Shown one piece after another: positions 18,326-28,109 of a stretch of DNA of 64,000 nt (the stretch's first letter is position 1; the number at the start of each line of letters is the position of its first letter). A model generated the notes under the pieces. That model saw only the letters and a list, made by a program, of their open reading frames with translations, made no database searches and was not told where the DNA came from. The translations under genes were made by a program, and so were the position numbers. The stretch lies in contig NZ_CP022132.1 of NCBI RefSeq assembly GCF_002211785.1, forward strand, positions 868,001 to 932,000, given 5' to 3'. The DNA comes from Francisella halioticida. GTDB taxonomy: Bacteria; Pseudomonadota; Gammaproteobacteria; Francisellales; Francisellaceae.

Positions 18326-19637
18326 TAAACTGTCCCTGTTATTCAATACCACTTTATAAAATATTTTTATTCCTTGCTTTTATGCAGCATCTAAAATACC
18401 AGAATATACTTCATCAGGAGTCATATATCCAATACTAGAATGTAGTCTTTCATTGTTGTAAATATCAATATATTCTTTGATACCTACTTTAGCCTCTTTC
18501 ATAGTTATATATGATGCCGGATAAACATTTTCATATTTCAGTGTTCTCCAAAATCTCTCAATTGCAATATTATCTATAGATCTTCCTTTAGCATCCATAG
18601 ATATATTTATTTTATTATCAGATAATATTTTAATATGCTCTTTTGCTGTATATTGAGTTCCTTGATCAGAGTTAAAGATATCAGGTTTACCATATTTAAA
18701 TAACGCTTCTTTTAACACACTAGTTGTTAGATGTGTATCCATAGTATTAGAAATCTTCCAAGCTAGTATTTTCTTGCTATGCCAATCTATTATGGCTGCT
18801 AAATATGCATACCCACATTCTAGTCTAATATACGTGATATCAGCACTCCATACCTTATTAGCTTTATCTATAACAACCTGATTCGTCTCATTTTTAAATA
18901 CATTAAGTAAGTATGGATATTTCTTGTGTTGCTTATTAATGACAGTTGTCTTTTTTTTAGGATACAATGCCTTAATACCCATGAATTCCATAGCACTTTT
19001 GATTAGCTTCCTTCCAACTAGAAATCCTAATCTATTTAGCAACTTTACTAGACTTCTCGTACCATAATATGGATGTTTAGTATGTATCAAATCTATTGCA
19101 TTTAATAGTTTAATATCATCATTACTACTAAATTTTGATATTGGTGTATAATAGTACACACTCTTAGATACAGATAATAGTTTAAGCTGATTATTTAAAG
19201 ATAATTCTAGCTTAGTATCTACAGAGTTTACTCTATCATTTGATGATACCAAGCTTTTTAGCTTTCCCATTAAAAAATCCCTCTCTACTATTACCTCGAT
19301 TAGTTCTTTACTTGTTGCATCTTTATCTTTTCTAAGCTCATCTATTTCCTGCTTATACTCCTTAACAACAGAGCTTTTATCAAATGCTAAGCAAGCATTA
19401 GATAAAAATTGCTGCTTCCAATTATGCACGTTTTTAGGAAGTAAATCATACTTACTTGCTATCTCATTAACTGTCATATCGCCTTCTAGCAATTCTATAA
19501 TTACTTTAGCTTTAAAATCAGCTGTATACGTTACTCTTTTTTTACTCATTTATCTATTTCCTAATTTATCTAGTTAAGATAAACATCTAGGAATAAAAAT
19601 CTTTCTAAAATCAGTAGCTTTTTCTGGGGACATTATA
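18326..19637 (-). mobile_element. IS3-family element IS-A, intact copy with target duplication
   Basis: A complete 1312-base element. The left border is TAAACTGTCCC and the right border (complement) TATAATGTCCC, forming 12-base imperfect inverted repeats. The flanking triplet atg is found on both sides (18323-18325 and 19638-19640), so it inserted cleanly. It is the only copy in the window with an unbroken transposase and is the likely source of the others. Confidence 0.92.
18380..19549 (-). CDS. IS-A transposase (single 389-residue frame)
   Basis: The N-terminus (RVTYTADFKAKVIIELLEG to VHNWKQQF) is the IS3 OrfA helix-turn-helix. A coiled-coil linker follows, then the integrase core with the DDE residues in VWSADITYI, FNSDQGTQYT and IAIERFWRTLKYE. 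IS3 elements usually carry two overlapping frames joined by -1 frameshifting. Here they are one frame, and the junction has the codons TTT TTA in a run of six T, a slippery-type sequence. The ATG follows aggaaatagat. Confidence 0.9.
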   Translation of the reverse strand: MSKKRVTYTADFKAKVIIELLEGDMTVNEIASKYDLLPKNVHNWKQQFLSNACLAFDKSSVVKEYKQEIDELRKDKDATSKELIEVIVERDFLMGKLKSLVSSNDRVNSVDTKLELSLNNQLKLLSVSKSVYYYTPISKFSSNDDIKLLNAIDLIHTKHPYYGTRSLVKLLNRLGFLVGRKLIKSAMEFMGIKALYPKKKTTVINKQHKKYPYLLNVFKNETNQVVIDKANKVWSADITYIRLECGYAYLAAIIDWHSKKILAWKISNTMDTHLTTSVLKEALFKYGKPDIFNSDQGTQYTAKEHIKILSDNKINISMDAKGRSIDNIAIERFWRTLKYENVYPASYITMKEAKVGIKEYIDIYNNERLHSSIGYMTPDEVYSGILDAA

Positions 19638-19801
19638 ATGAAACGAACTATTTGATATTTCGTGTCCTAAATATATCTAATAAAAATTGATATTATACTC
19701 TTCATAAATTTAATGAATAGCTAGAATAGTATTGATTGAAAAAAATATATTTTAAAAATATACTGAATTCTATAAGTCATAATATTTATAGCTTTTTATT
19801 T

Positions 19802-20731
19802 ATGAAACATAAAGTAGTATGGGGATGGGTAGCAGCTCTTACTGTTGTTATTATTTGGGGATTAACTGGAGTAGTTTCTAAGCCTTTATCTCAAGGTATA
19901 GATCCTATTAACTTAACATTGTATAGATCGATTACATCTATTATAGGGTTAGGAGTTATTGTTTGGTTGGCATCTAAAAAAGAATCTCTATCTAAAGAGC
20001 TTGGTAGTTCATTAAAAATAGATAGCTTTAAAAGTTTATTTTTATTATTTTTTTGTGGAGTAGTTGGTCAAGGATTATTTACTTATTTTAATTTCTTATC
20101 ACTTAAACATATAGGTGCTACAGAAAATATGGTTGTTCAAGGAATGCAGCCTTTTGCGACAGTCTTATTTGGAGTAATTTTTTTTCATTTTAGAATGAAG
20201 TTTAGACAATGGATAACATTATTTATAAGCTTACTTCTTGTTATTTGGATTACCATTAGTACAAATGCGGGGACTAGTGAACAGCAGGACAACTATATTT
20301 TAGGATATCTTTTTGTAATATTATCAATGTGTTCATTGGCATTTACAGCTCATTTGAGAAATCACTTGGCAAAAAAGTTTGGTTCTGGAATTTCTATGTT
20401 TTATCAATATATAGGAGAAGCCTTTATGTTTATGATAATTATCATAGTATTGAAACATAGTCTTAGTGATTTTAAAATAATATTATTTAATCCATTGTTA
20501 TTATTCTTGCTAATATTTTTGGGTGTAGGCATATCTGGGATCAGCTATTTAATCCAATTATATTCGTTTAAATATATTACTGTTGAAAAATCCACAATGA
20601 CGCTTAATCTAATGCCATTAGTGGGATATATATCAGCTATAATTTTATTTGGAGAAATAGCCACATATTCAATTACAATTGGGATAATACTATTAGTTAT
20701 AATGCTATATATTTTTAATAAAGATAATTAA
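19802..20731 (+). CDS. DMT-superfamily (EamA) transporter
   Basis: An inner-membrane protein with about ten hydrophobic segments and two EamA repeats (WGWVAALTVVIIWGLTGVVS near the start; GVGISGISYLIQLYSFKYI in the second half), typical of drug/metabolite exporters. The frame is open from TTG 19736, but the segment before Met 19802 is polar and not conserved-looking, and the first membrane helix starts right after this Met, so I prefer 19802 (about 309 residues). No clear ribosome site is seen for either. An IS-A lies 164 bases upstream, and its promoter may have been affected. The substrate is unknown. Confidence 0.82.
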   Translation: MKHKVVWGWVAALTVVIIWGLTGVVSKPLSQGIDPINLTLYRSITSIIGLGVIVWLASKKESLSKELGSSLKIDSFKSLFLLFFCGVVGQGLFTYFNFLSLKHIGATENMVVQGMQPFATVLFGVIFFHFRMKFRQWITLFISLLLVIWITISTNAGTSEQQDNYILGYLFVILSMCSLAFTAHLRNHLAKKFGSGISMFYQYIGEAFMFMIIIIVLKHSLSDFKIILFNPLLLFLLIFLGVGISGISYLIQLYSFKYITVEKSTMTLNLMPLVGYISAIILFGEIATYSITIGIILLVIMLYIFNKDN

Positions 20732-20864
20732 ATGTCATTGTACCTTAATAAAAGTAGAGTCTATATATGGTTTTTATTTTTTAAATCTAATCACCGATTA
20801 TATATCAGATAATTTTAGAAAAATATGTTAAATTAGTTAATATTTAAAGTTTAAGAGTCAAAAA

Positions 20865-21956
20865 ATGCAGTATATTTCAAAGGAAAAGATCAAAGTTAGT
20901 CAAGCATCAAATGGACAGAATATATTTATAGAAAAGATCATAATAAAAGGTACTAATCCTAAAGCTCCAAGTGTATATGTACAAGCAAGTATGCATGCTT
21001 CAGAGTTACAAGGAAATATAGTAATGATTGAGCTATTAGAATATTTTAAAAAGCATCAACCCGAAGGTGATGTTTTTTTAATTCCACAATGTAATCCTAT
21101 TGGTGCTGATAATTTTATAGGGGCAGGACATCAAGGCAGATTTGACTCTGCAACAGGGGATAACTGGAATAGATATTATTTCAATCCTGAAATAAATTAT
21201 AAGGCATTCGTGACAGAGCATATAAATTCTTCAGTAGCTAAATATAAAAAAGCGTTTGAGAGGCTTTTAGCTGAAGCTATTGATAAAGAGCTTAAACAGG
21301 AATGGTTTTTATCAAGAGCAAAGCGACTCAATTATACTGTTCAGAAAGAAGCTCAAAAAGCAGATTATGTTTTAGATTTACATACTGATACAGATGCTAC
21401 AACATATATTTATACTCCTGAATTTGCTAAAAAAACAGCAGAACTTTTTGGTTATAAGCATACACTTGTGATTCCTAATGAATTTAGTGGAGCATTAGAT
21501 GAAGCAATTTTTGTACCATGGTGGAGGCTTCAAGAAGAGTTTAGAATACAAGGCAGACAAGAAGATGTAATTAAAGAATGCTTTACATTAGAGTTAGGTT
21601 CTGAAGAATATATTAGCTTTGATGATGCCATTACGCAGACTCAAGGAGTATTAAACTACTTAAAATCTAAAAATATTATTGATTCACCTTTTAATATAGA
21701 TAGATTGCATAGTGATATAATTCATCATGACATTTCTAATTACAAGCCTATTCGAGCAATTGAAGGTGGATTATATGAGTGGTTTGTAAAGGCTGGTGAT
21801 TGTTTTAAAGCAGGTGATATTGTTGGTCAATATATACAAACTTCAACAATGGAGGTTAAATCTCTTAAGTTTCCTTTTGGAGGGACAATAATTAGTATTC
21901 ATATAAAAGGAGCTGTTTGTCAAGGAACACAGCTTTTAAACTTAGCTATCCACTAA
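20865..21956 (+). CDS. Succinylglutamate desuccinylase/aspartoacylase-family deacylase
   Basis: A zinc-dependent M14-like deacylase of 363 residues. Metal ligands are in SMHASELQGN (His and Glu) and in LDLHTD (His). The C-terminal beta domain (GLYEWFVKAGDCFKAGDIVGQ ...) resembles the biotinyl-lipoyl-like barrel found in the AstE/AspA-related branch. These enzymes remove acyl groups from amino acids or peptides; the exact substrate cannot be read here. A single-gene unit with a 133-base AT-rich upstream region. Confidence 0.82.
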   Translation: MQYISKEKIKVSQASNGQNIFIEKIIIKGTNPKAPSVYVQASMHASELQGNIVMIELLEYFKKHQPEGDVFLIPQCNPIGADNFIGAGHQGRFDSATGDNWNRYYFNPEINYKAFVTEHINSSVAKYKKAFERLLAEAIDKELKQEWFLSRAKRLNYTVQKEAQKADYVLDLHTDTDATTYIYTPEFAKKTAELFGYKHTLVIPNEFSGALDEAIFVPWWRLQEEFRIQGRQEDVIKECFTLELGSEEYISFDDAITQTQGVLNYLKSKNIIDSPFNIDRLHSDIIHHDISNYKPIRAIEGGLYEWFVKAGDCFKAGDIVGQYIQTSTMEVKSLKFPFGGTIISIHIKGAVCQGTQLLNLAIH

Positions 21957-22060
21957 TAAAAGATTGTTTGACCTTTATTTGATCTAGTTTTCATAAACCT
22001 TACTAAATGTTTCTTTTATTGATAGAATATAGGCGTTATTAGATTAACTTATTCTATGAA

Positions 22061-22360
22061 ATGACCAAAAAATATTTTTCAATTATCGCAATATTGTTTT
22101 ACTCAACTTCTTTTGCAAATATATATGAGTCAAATAATAATGGGGTGCCAACTTTCTCAAACGTCAATACAAAAGGAGCTAGGCAGGTAAATATTCAAAA
22201 GCCTGAGATAGTTAATTCATATAATCAACTATCTAATACTCCGTCTGTAGATGGTTATAAACAAGGAAATAATGAAATTGTCTGGAAGAATCAAAGGTCT
22301 TCTTCCAGAGATGAAGAAAAATCTGGAAGGGTCACTAGAAAACTTTGCAAGAGACTATAG
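22061..22360 (+). CDS. Small exported DUF4124-like protein, probably frameshifted
   Basis: The first 19 residues are a signal peptide (MTKKYFSIIAILFYSTSFA). The following NIYESNNNGVPTFSNVNTKG has the pattern of DUF4124 domains (Y-x-x-x-D-x-x-G-x-x-x-[FY]-S). The frame ends in a run of basic residues (GRVTRKLCKRL). If one A is dropped from the five A around 22317-22321, it continues as NLEGSLENFARDYRSQDQPGR and stops at 22385, a more natural end. I therefore suspect a one-base insertion. Function unknown. Confidence 0.65.
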   Translation: MTKKYFSIIAILFYSTSFANIYESNNNGVPTFSNVNTKGARQVNIQKPEIVNSYNQLSNTPSVDGYKQGNNEIVWKNQRSSSRDEEKSGRVTRKLCKRL

Positions 22361-22436
22361 AAGTCAGGACCAACCAGGAAGATAAAACTTTCTTCTTGGA
22401 GATCATTTTATTTTAAGATAGGAGTATAAAATATTC

Positions 22437-23549
22437 CTATAAAAGTGAAAACTGAGATTCTTCTTTACGTTTGTCTTTGCATCGAGCATTACGTTTTTGT
22501 TGAACTGCTTGTGATAACATTTCAAGCATTTTGATAGTATCATCAAAATCAACACATTTATCTGTAACACTTTGACCATATGTTAATAGTTTTTTGTTTA
22601 TATCTTGATTTCCGGCAATAAGGTTGCTTTCTATCATTACACCAAAGACGTCATCCCCTGTTTTAATCTGTTCACAAATATCAGCTAACACAGAAATTTG
22701 CTTGGTATGATCTTTTTGGCTATTTCCATGACTACAATCAATCATTATTTTTGTATCTAAATCAGCTTTTTTAAGCTTAGCAATACAACTCTCAACATCC
22801 TTTTTACTAAAGTTTGGCCCAGAAGCACCACCACGTAAAATCACGTGACCATTTTGGTTACCTTTAGTAGCAAATATTGCTGTTGAACCTGATTTTGTAG
22901 TACTTAAAAAATGATGAGGATACGTAGCAGATTTTATAGCATCTACAGCTACTTGTACATCGCCATTTGTAGCATTTTTAAAACCTATAGACGCTGAAAG
23001 ACCAGATGCTAATTCTCTATGTACTTGGCTTTCGACAGTTCTTGCTCCAATAGCTCCCCAAGTTATTAATTCTGCAAAATATTGAGGAGTTATAACATCT
23101 AGAAATTCAGTGGCACATGGTAGTCCCATATTTGTAATATCTGATAATAATGTACGAGCAAGTCTTAGCCCTTTATTTATGTTATATGAGTTATCAAGAT
23201 CAGGATCATTCACGAAACCTTTCCAACCAATAGTAGTACGAGGTTTTTCAAAATATACTCTCATTATAATTAGTATATCCTTTTGAAATTTTTTAACCTG
23301 ATCTTTTAATTTCTTTGTATATTCAATAGCAGCGTCAATATCGTGGATAGAGCAAGGACCCACAATCACAGCGACTCTATCATCTTTTCCATGAATAATA
23401 TCAGCTATTTCTTTACGAGAGTTTTTAACTGTTTCAAAAGAAGTTTTTAGAAGAGGAATATCTTGAATTAGAACTTCTGCTGGAATTAATACTTTTTCTT
23501 TTTTTATGTTTACGTTAGAAACTTTATCAAAGTTTTTATCACCTATCAT
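22437..23549 (-). CDS. aroG: 3-deoxy-7-phosphoheptulonate synthase (DAHP synthase, class I)
   Basis: Catalyses the first step of the shikimate pathway, joining phosphoenolpyruvate and erythrose 4-phosphate. The family motifs are present: VGPCSIHD, MRVYFEKPRTTIGWKG, GARTVESQVHRELASG, FKNATNGD and HVILRGG. The length of 370 residues is slightly longer than E. coli AroG (350) because of a Lys/Arg-rich C-terminal tail. Which amino acid inhibits it (Phe, Tyr or Trp type) cannot be told from motifs. It lies 36 bases downstream of ffh on the same strand and may be co-transcribed. Confidence 0.94.
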   Translation of the reverse strand: MIGDKNFDKVSNVNIKKEKVLIPAEVLIQDIPLLKTSFETVKNSRKEIADIIHGKDDRVAVIVGPCSIHDIDAAIEYTKKLKDQVKKFQKDILIIMRVYFEKPRTTIGWKGFVNDPDLDNSYNINKGLRLARTLLSDITNMGLPCATEFLDVITPQYFAELITWGAIGARTVESQVHRELASGLSASIGFKNATNGDVQVAVDAIKSATYPHHFLSTTKSGSTAIFATKGNQNGHVILRGGASGPNFSKKDVESCIAKLKKADLDTKIMIDCSHGNSQKDHTKQISVLADICEQIKTGDDVFGVMIESNLIAGNQDINKKLLTYGQSVTDKCVDFDDTIKMLEMLSQAVQQKRNARCKDKRKEESQFSLL

Positions 23550-23585
23550 TGACTTAGATATCCTTATAATATTTTATTGTATTTT

Positions 23586-24962
23586 TTATTTTCTTTTACC
23601 CAAAAGACCAGGAATATTCCCCATGCCTTGCATAGCTGACATACGTTTCATCATATTTGCCATGCCACCTTTTTTACCAACAACACTCTTCATCATCTTT
23701 TTCATTTGAGTATGTTGTTGTAGTAGTTTATTAAGATCTTGAATAGTTGTTCCAGAACCTTTTATAATTCTCTGCTTTCTACTATGCTTGATGAGGTCAG
23801 GCTTCTTACGCTCAAGAGGAGTCATTGAATCAATGATTACTTCAATTTTCTTAAACATATCATCACCAGCATTTCCAGGAAGAGCTGCCGGCATATTGGG
23901 TAGTTTAGACATGATAGAGCCTACACCCCCCATTTTTTTCATTTGAATAATCTGTACTTTAAAATCTTCTAAATCAAAGTTTTTACCACTCTTTAATTTT
24001 TTTGTAAGTTTTGCAGCAGATTTTTTTTCGGTCTTTTGTTCAATATTTTCAATTAAACTAAGAACATCTCCCATTCCTAAGATTTTAGAAGCGACTCTAT
24101 CTGGATAGAAGGGTTCTAAAGCATCTGTTTTTTCACCAACACCTAAAAATTTAATTGGTTTACCTGTAATTTCTCTAATTGATAGAGCAGCACCACCTCT
24201 AGCATCACCATCAGTTTTAGTTAGAATTACACCAGTTAGCTCTAGAGCATCATTGAATGCTTTAGCCGTAACAGCTGCATCTTGACCAGTCATACTATCA
24301 ACTGTAAAGAAAGTTTCGATTGGATTAGCAATTTTATGAATTTGCTTAATCTCATCCATCATATTTTCATCAATATGTAGCCTACCAGCAGTATCAATAA
24401 TAAGTACATCAGCGAGCTTTGTTTTTGCTGATTTGATTGCTTCTGTAACTATATAATCAGGCTTTTGACTTATATTTGATTCAAAAAAATCAATATCTAA
24501 ACTATTTGCTAATATTCTTAATTGGTCAATAGCAGCAGGGCGATAAACATCGGCACTGACAACCATAACTTTTTTCTTATATTGTTCTTTTAAATATTTA
24601 GCGAGTTTCGCTGTAGATGTTGTTTTACCAGCACCTTGTAAACCAGCCATCAAAATAATGGCAGGAGGCTGTGTTTTTAAATTTATAGGTACTGCTTCTT
24701 CACCAAGAGCATTTTCTAATTCTTTTTTTACAAAAGATATAAATGTTTGATCTGGAGTTAAACTTTTTCTAACTTCTTCTCCTATAGCTTTTTCTTTGAT
24801 ATTAGCTATAAATTTTTTAACAACGGCTAATGCAACATCCGCTTCTAATAGTGCCACTCTAATATCACGTAGAGCTGACTGGATATTTTCTTCTGTGAGA
24901 GATGTTTGTCCTTTTATTTTTTTAAAAGAGGACTGTAACTTATCTGATAAACTAGTAAACAT
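23586..24962 (-). CDS. ffh: Signal recognition particle protein Ffh
   Basis: The SRP54 GTPase that, with 4.5S RNA, delivers membrane proteins to FtsY and the translocon. The order N domain, GTPase domain and Met-rich M domain is intact. G motifs: GLQGAGKTT (107-115), DTAGR and TKTDGDARGG. The M domain has GMGDVLSLIE, and RKQRIIKGSG with the following Met-rich tail binds RNA and signal peptides. The length of 458 residues is standard. Confidence 0.96.
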   Translation of the reverse strand: MFTSLSDKLQSSFKKIKGQTSLTEENIQSALRDIRVALLEADVALAVVKKFIANIKEKAIGEEVRKSLTPDQTFISFVKKELENALGEEAVPINLKTQPPAIILMAGLQGAGKTTSTAKLAKYLKEQYKKKVMVVSADVYRPAAIDQLRILANSLDIDFFESNISQKPDYIVTEAIKSAKTKLADVLIIDTAGRLHIDENMMDEIKQIHKIANPIETFFTVDSMTGQDAAVTAKAFNDALELTGVILTKTDGDARGGAALSIREITGKPIKFLGVGEKTDALEPFYPDRVASKILGMGDVLSLIENIEQKTEKKSAAKLTKKLKSGKNFDLEDFKVQIIQMKKMGGVGSIMSKLPNMPAALPGNAGDDMFKKIEVIIDSMTPLERKKPDLIKHSRKQRIIKGSGTTIQDLNKLLQQHTQMKKMMKSVVGKKGGMANMMKRMSAMQGMGNIPGLLGKRK

Positions 24963-25082
24963 ATGCTTATAAGCTTTCTAAACTCTTTATGAGTAAATTA
25001 CTACAATAAGCGAGATATTAACATTTTTAACTGCAATATACTATCTAACAAATAACACTTATCAATATTATTAATAATAATA

Positions 25083-25307
25083 TTAAACAAATAAGTACAT
25101 ATATGTATTTTTTTCTTTTACGAAAAATATTAACTCTAAAAGAATTCTTAATATTGGTGAGATAATAATAAGCAAAATACCAATATTTATTAGTTTGAGT
25201 GACAAATTAGGGTCTTGAATAATTCTATATATGGCGCCTAAGGTTAGGGCTATTATAGCCAGACTTAGATTAAATTTTAATACTTTGTATATAATTATAT
25301 TTTTCAT
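25083..25307 (-). CDS. Small two-helix membrane protein (DUF1634-like)
   Basis: A 74-residue protein with two hydrophobic helices (about 12-30 and 41-62). The end of the second, ISPILRILLELIFFVKEKNTY, resembles the DUF1634 pattern (T-P-x-x-R-V-L-x-S ... E-R-D). Function unknown; DUF1634 proteins often sit near sulfite or TauE-type exporters, but no such gene is adjacent here. The start is uncertain. It lies 120 bases upstream of ffh on the same strand. Confidence 0.6.
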   Translation of the reverse strand: MKNIIIYKVLKFNLSLAIIALTLGAIYRIIQDPNLSLKLINIGILLIIISPILRILLELIFFVKEKNTYMYLFV

Positions 25308-25476
25308 TTTGTCACAGCTATTAAATATTAGTTTATTAAAATTATTTAATCATCTTTTTACAATAAAATACATTTTAAAGCTAGCTAGTGTATAAACTTA
25401 TTTAATTGTTGTTTACTCGAAGGATTTGAGATGATATAACTAAGGCTATAAACGTTTAAATTTAAAGGAGATACTT

Positions 25477-26592
25477 ATGAAAGAAGTTGTAATTTTAGGT
25501 GCAGGTAGAGTTGGTTCTCTAACTAGTTGTTTACTAGTAGAAAGTGGAGATTATATTGTTCATTTAGCTGATAGAGTTATCCCTAATAATAAACCAGTTT
25601 TAGAAAAAAACGTTGAGAACTTAATATATGTTGAGTTAGATGCTGCAAATTCAATAGACTTAGAAAAATATATAAAAACAAGTAATATAAAAACGGTTAT
25701 ATCTTGCTTACCGTTTTTCCTTAATAAAAATATAGCTAAGCTAGCAGGGGAACTCAAAATAAATTATTTTGACTTAACTGAAGATGTTGAAGCTACTAAT
25801 TATATTAAAGATATAGCAAGTAATGCTAAAGATAATTTTTTTGCTCCACAATGTGGTTTAGCACCAGGATTTATTAGTATTATTGCAAATGATCTTATGC
25901 AAGAGTTTGAATTAATTGACACAGTGCGCATGAGAGTTGGAGCATTGCCATTGAATGTATCAAATACTCTTCAATATGGACTTACTTGGTCAACAGAGGG
26001 CTTAGTAAATGAGTATGCTAAACCTTGTGAAGGGATTGTGGATGGTGAAAAAAGAGTATTATCTCCCATGTCAGACGTTGAAGAGATAAAAATAGATGGT
26101 CTTACCTATGAGGCTTTCAACACCTCAGGAGGAGTTGGATCAATGATAGAGACTTATGCAGGAAAGGTCAGAAATATAAACTACAAAAGTATGCGCCATC
26201 CAGGACATTGTGAGAAAATAAAGTTTTTGATGCAGGATATGAAGCTTGGTGATGACTTAGATACTATGGTTAGAATAATGGAAAATGCAATACCTAGAAT
26301 CAATCAAGATATAGTGTTAATTTATGTATCTGTAGATGGCATTCGTAAAGGAGTAAAAGCAGAACGACATTTTGCACAGAAATATCCATCAAAGGTAATG
26401 TTTGCTAAACATTTTTCTGCTTTACAATTAACGACAGCAACTAGTCTATGTGTGAGTATTGACTTATTACTTAATGATAAAAATAAATCTAGTGGTTTTA
26501 TTAATCAGGAGTCAATTTCTTTAGAAAATTTTTATAATAATCTATTTGGAAAGTATTATAAAAACTCAGGACTTTTGGTACAAGCTGATTAA
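25477..26592 (+). CDS. Saccharopine dehydrogenase family protein
   Basis: A 371-residue NAD(P)-dependent enzyme. The N-terminal Rossmann motif is GAGRVGSLTSCLL, and the central region (GLAPGFISIIANDLM, TSGGVGSMIETYAG, MRHPGHCEKI) matches the glutamate-forming saccharopine dehydrogenase domain. That enzyme splits saccharopine to glutamate and 2-aminoadipate semialdehyde. The aldehyde dehydrogenase that would use this product starts 20 bases downstream, which supports the assignment. A strong ribosome site (aaaggaga) precedes the ATG. It is the first gene of a three-gene operon. Confidence 0.8.
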   Translation: MKEVVILGAGRVGSLTSCLLVESGDYIVHLADRVIPNNKPVLEKNVENLIYVELDAANSIDLEKYIKTSNIKTVISCLPFFLNKNIAKLAGELKINYFDLTEDVEATNYIKDIASNAKDNFFAPQCGLAPGFISIIANDLMQEFELIDTVRMRVGALPLNVSNTLQYGLTWSTEGLVNEYAKPCEGIVDGEKRVLSPMSDVEEIKIDGLTYEAFNTSGGVGSMIETYAGKVRNINYKSMRHPGHCEKIKFLMQDMKLGDDLDTMVRIMENAIPRINQDIVLIYVSVDGIRKGVKAERHFAQKYPSKVMFAKHFSALQLTTATSLCVSIDLLLNDKNKSSGFINQESISLENFYNNLFGKYYKNSGLLVQAD

Positions 26593-26612
26593 TTTAAACA
26601 TAGGAAAAATAG

Positions 26613-28103
26613 ATGAGTATTTTAAAAGATTTAAATTTAGAAAAATATATTACTAATGATACAAATAATACTATAGAAACATTCAGCCCAGCAAATGGAG
26701 AGCTTCTAGCTAGAATTAAAAACCAAGGTGTTAACGATATGCAAGATGCTATTAAAAGGGCTAAAGCAGTATCATTAGATTGGCGTAAATTTACAGCCCC
26801 AGCTCGTGGCGAACTGGTTAGGCTAATAGCAGAAGAGTTGCGTAAAAATAAAGATTCTCTAGGTAGTTTAGTTTCTTTGGAAATGGGTAAATCTAAACAA
26901 GAAGGTGATGGGGAAGTTCAGGAAATGATAGATATGGCAGATTTTGCTATTGGTCAAGCACGTATGTTATATGGCTTGACTATGCATTCTGAACGACCTG
27001 AACACAGAATGTATGAACAATGGCATCCTTTAGGTGTAGTTGGTGTTGTTTCAGCATTTAATTTTCCTGTAGCTGTATGGTCATGGAATGCTTTTATTGC
27101 TGTCATATGTGGTAATACTGTAATCTGGAAGCCCTCGGAGAAAACTCCACTGTGTGCTATTGCCGTACATAATATTTGTCAAAAAGTAATTAAAGAAAAT
27201 AATTATCCTGAAATATTTCAAACTGTAATATCCAGAGATATTGATGTCTCAAAAGCTATGGTTGATGATGAAAGAGTAAATTTAGTATCATTTACAGGAT
27301 CTACTAGAGTTGGTAGAGAAGTAGGACAGCAAGTAGCAAAGCGTTTTGGGAAGTGTATTTTAGAGCTTGGTGGTAATAATGCTACAATCATTGATGAATC
27401 AGCTAACCTTAAAGTTGCAATACCAGGAGCAGTTTTTGGCGCAGTAGGAACTGCTGGACAAAGGTGTACAACTTTACGTCGTTTGATGATACATAGTTCT
27501 ATTTATGATCTAGTTAAAGATAAAATGGTCAATGCATATAAACAAATTAAAGTTGGTGATCCTTTAGATCAAGCAAATCTTATGGGACCTGTTATTGATC
27601 AAGCTTCTGTAGATAATTTTTTAAATACAGTATCTAAAGCACAGGAGCAAGGCGGTAAGCTTTTGTCGGGTGGTAAAAAAATCGATAAGGCTGGATTTTT
27701 TGTTGAGCCAACTATTATTGAAGCAAACAAAAATATGCAAGTAGTAGCAGAAGAAAATTTTTGCCCTATTTTATATATTATGCCATTTGATACTCTTGAA
27801 GAGGCTATAAAGTTAAATAACTCTGTAGATTATGGATTATCAAGTTCAATTTTTACAGATAATTTACAAAATGCAGAAAAATTCTTATCTAGTTTAGGTA
27901 GTGACTGTGGTATTGCAAACGTAAATATTGGTACTTCTGGGGCTGAAATTGGCGGCGCTTTTGGTGGTGAGAAGCATACTGGAGGAGGACGTGAAGCCGG
28001 ATCTGATGCTTGGAAAGCATATATGCGTAGGCAAACTAATACTATTAATTATGGTAAAGATTTACCATTAGCCCAAGGTATCAAGTTTAACTTAGAGGAG
28101 TAG
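26613..28103 (+). CDS. Aldehyde dehydrogenase (2-aminoadipate semialdehyde dehydrogenase type)
   Basis: A 496-residue ALDH. Catalytic Cys is in [10 protein letters not shown], the general-base Glu in LELGGNN, and the NAD-binding motif is [11 protein letters not shown]. The region [26 protein letters not shown] and PNVGTSGAE-like pattern are features of the ALDH7/antiquitin group, which oxidises 2-aminoadipate semialdehyde (or its cyclic form, piperideine-6-carboxylate) to 2-aminoadipate. Position between a saccharopine dehydrogenase-like gene and a DUF1338 gene supports a role in lysine breakdown. Confidence 0.85.
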   Translation: MSILKDLNLEKYITNDTNNTIETFSPANGELLARIKNQGVNDMQDAIKRAKAVSLDWRKFTAPARGELVRLIAEELRKNKDSLGSLVSLEMGKSKQEGDGEVQEMIDMADFAIGQARMLYGLTMHSERPEHRMYEQWHPLGVVGVVSAFNFPVAVWSWNAFIAVICGNTVIWKPSEKTPLCAIAVHNICQKVIKENNYPEIFQTVISRDIDVSKAMVDDERVNLVSFTGSTRVGREVGQQVAKRFGKCILELGGNNATIIDESANLKVAIPGAVFGAVGTAGQRCTTLRRLMIHSSIYDLVKDKMVNAYKQIKVGDPLDQANLMGPVIDQASVDNFLNTVSKAQEQGGKLLSGGKKIDKAGFFVEPTIIEANKNMQVVAEENFCPILYIMPFDTLEEAIKLNNSVDYGLSSSIFTDNLQNAEKFLSSLGSDCGIANVNIGTSGAEIGGAFGGEKHTGGGREAGSDAWKAYMRRQTNTINYGKDLPLAQGIKFNLEE

Positions 28104-28109
28104 TTGCTT

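Noticed and set aside
25477-26592. Carboxynorspermidine synthase as an identity for the saccharopine dehydrogenase-like protein
   Set aside because: The N-terminal motif and the adjacent aldehyde dehydrogenase and DUF1338 genes fit saccharopine breakdown better, and no polyamine genes are nearby.
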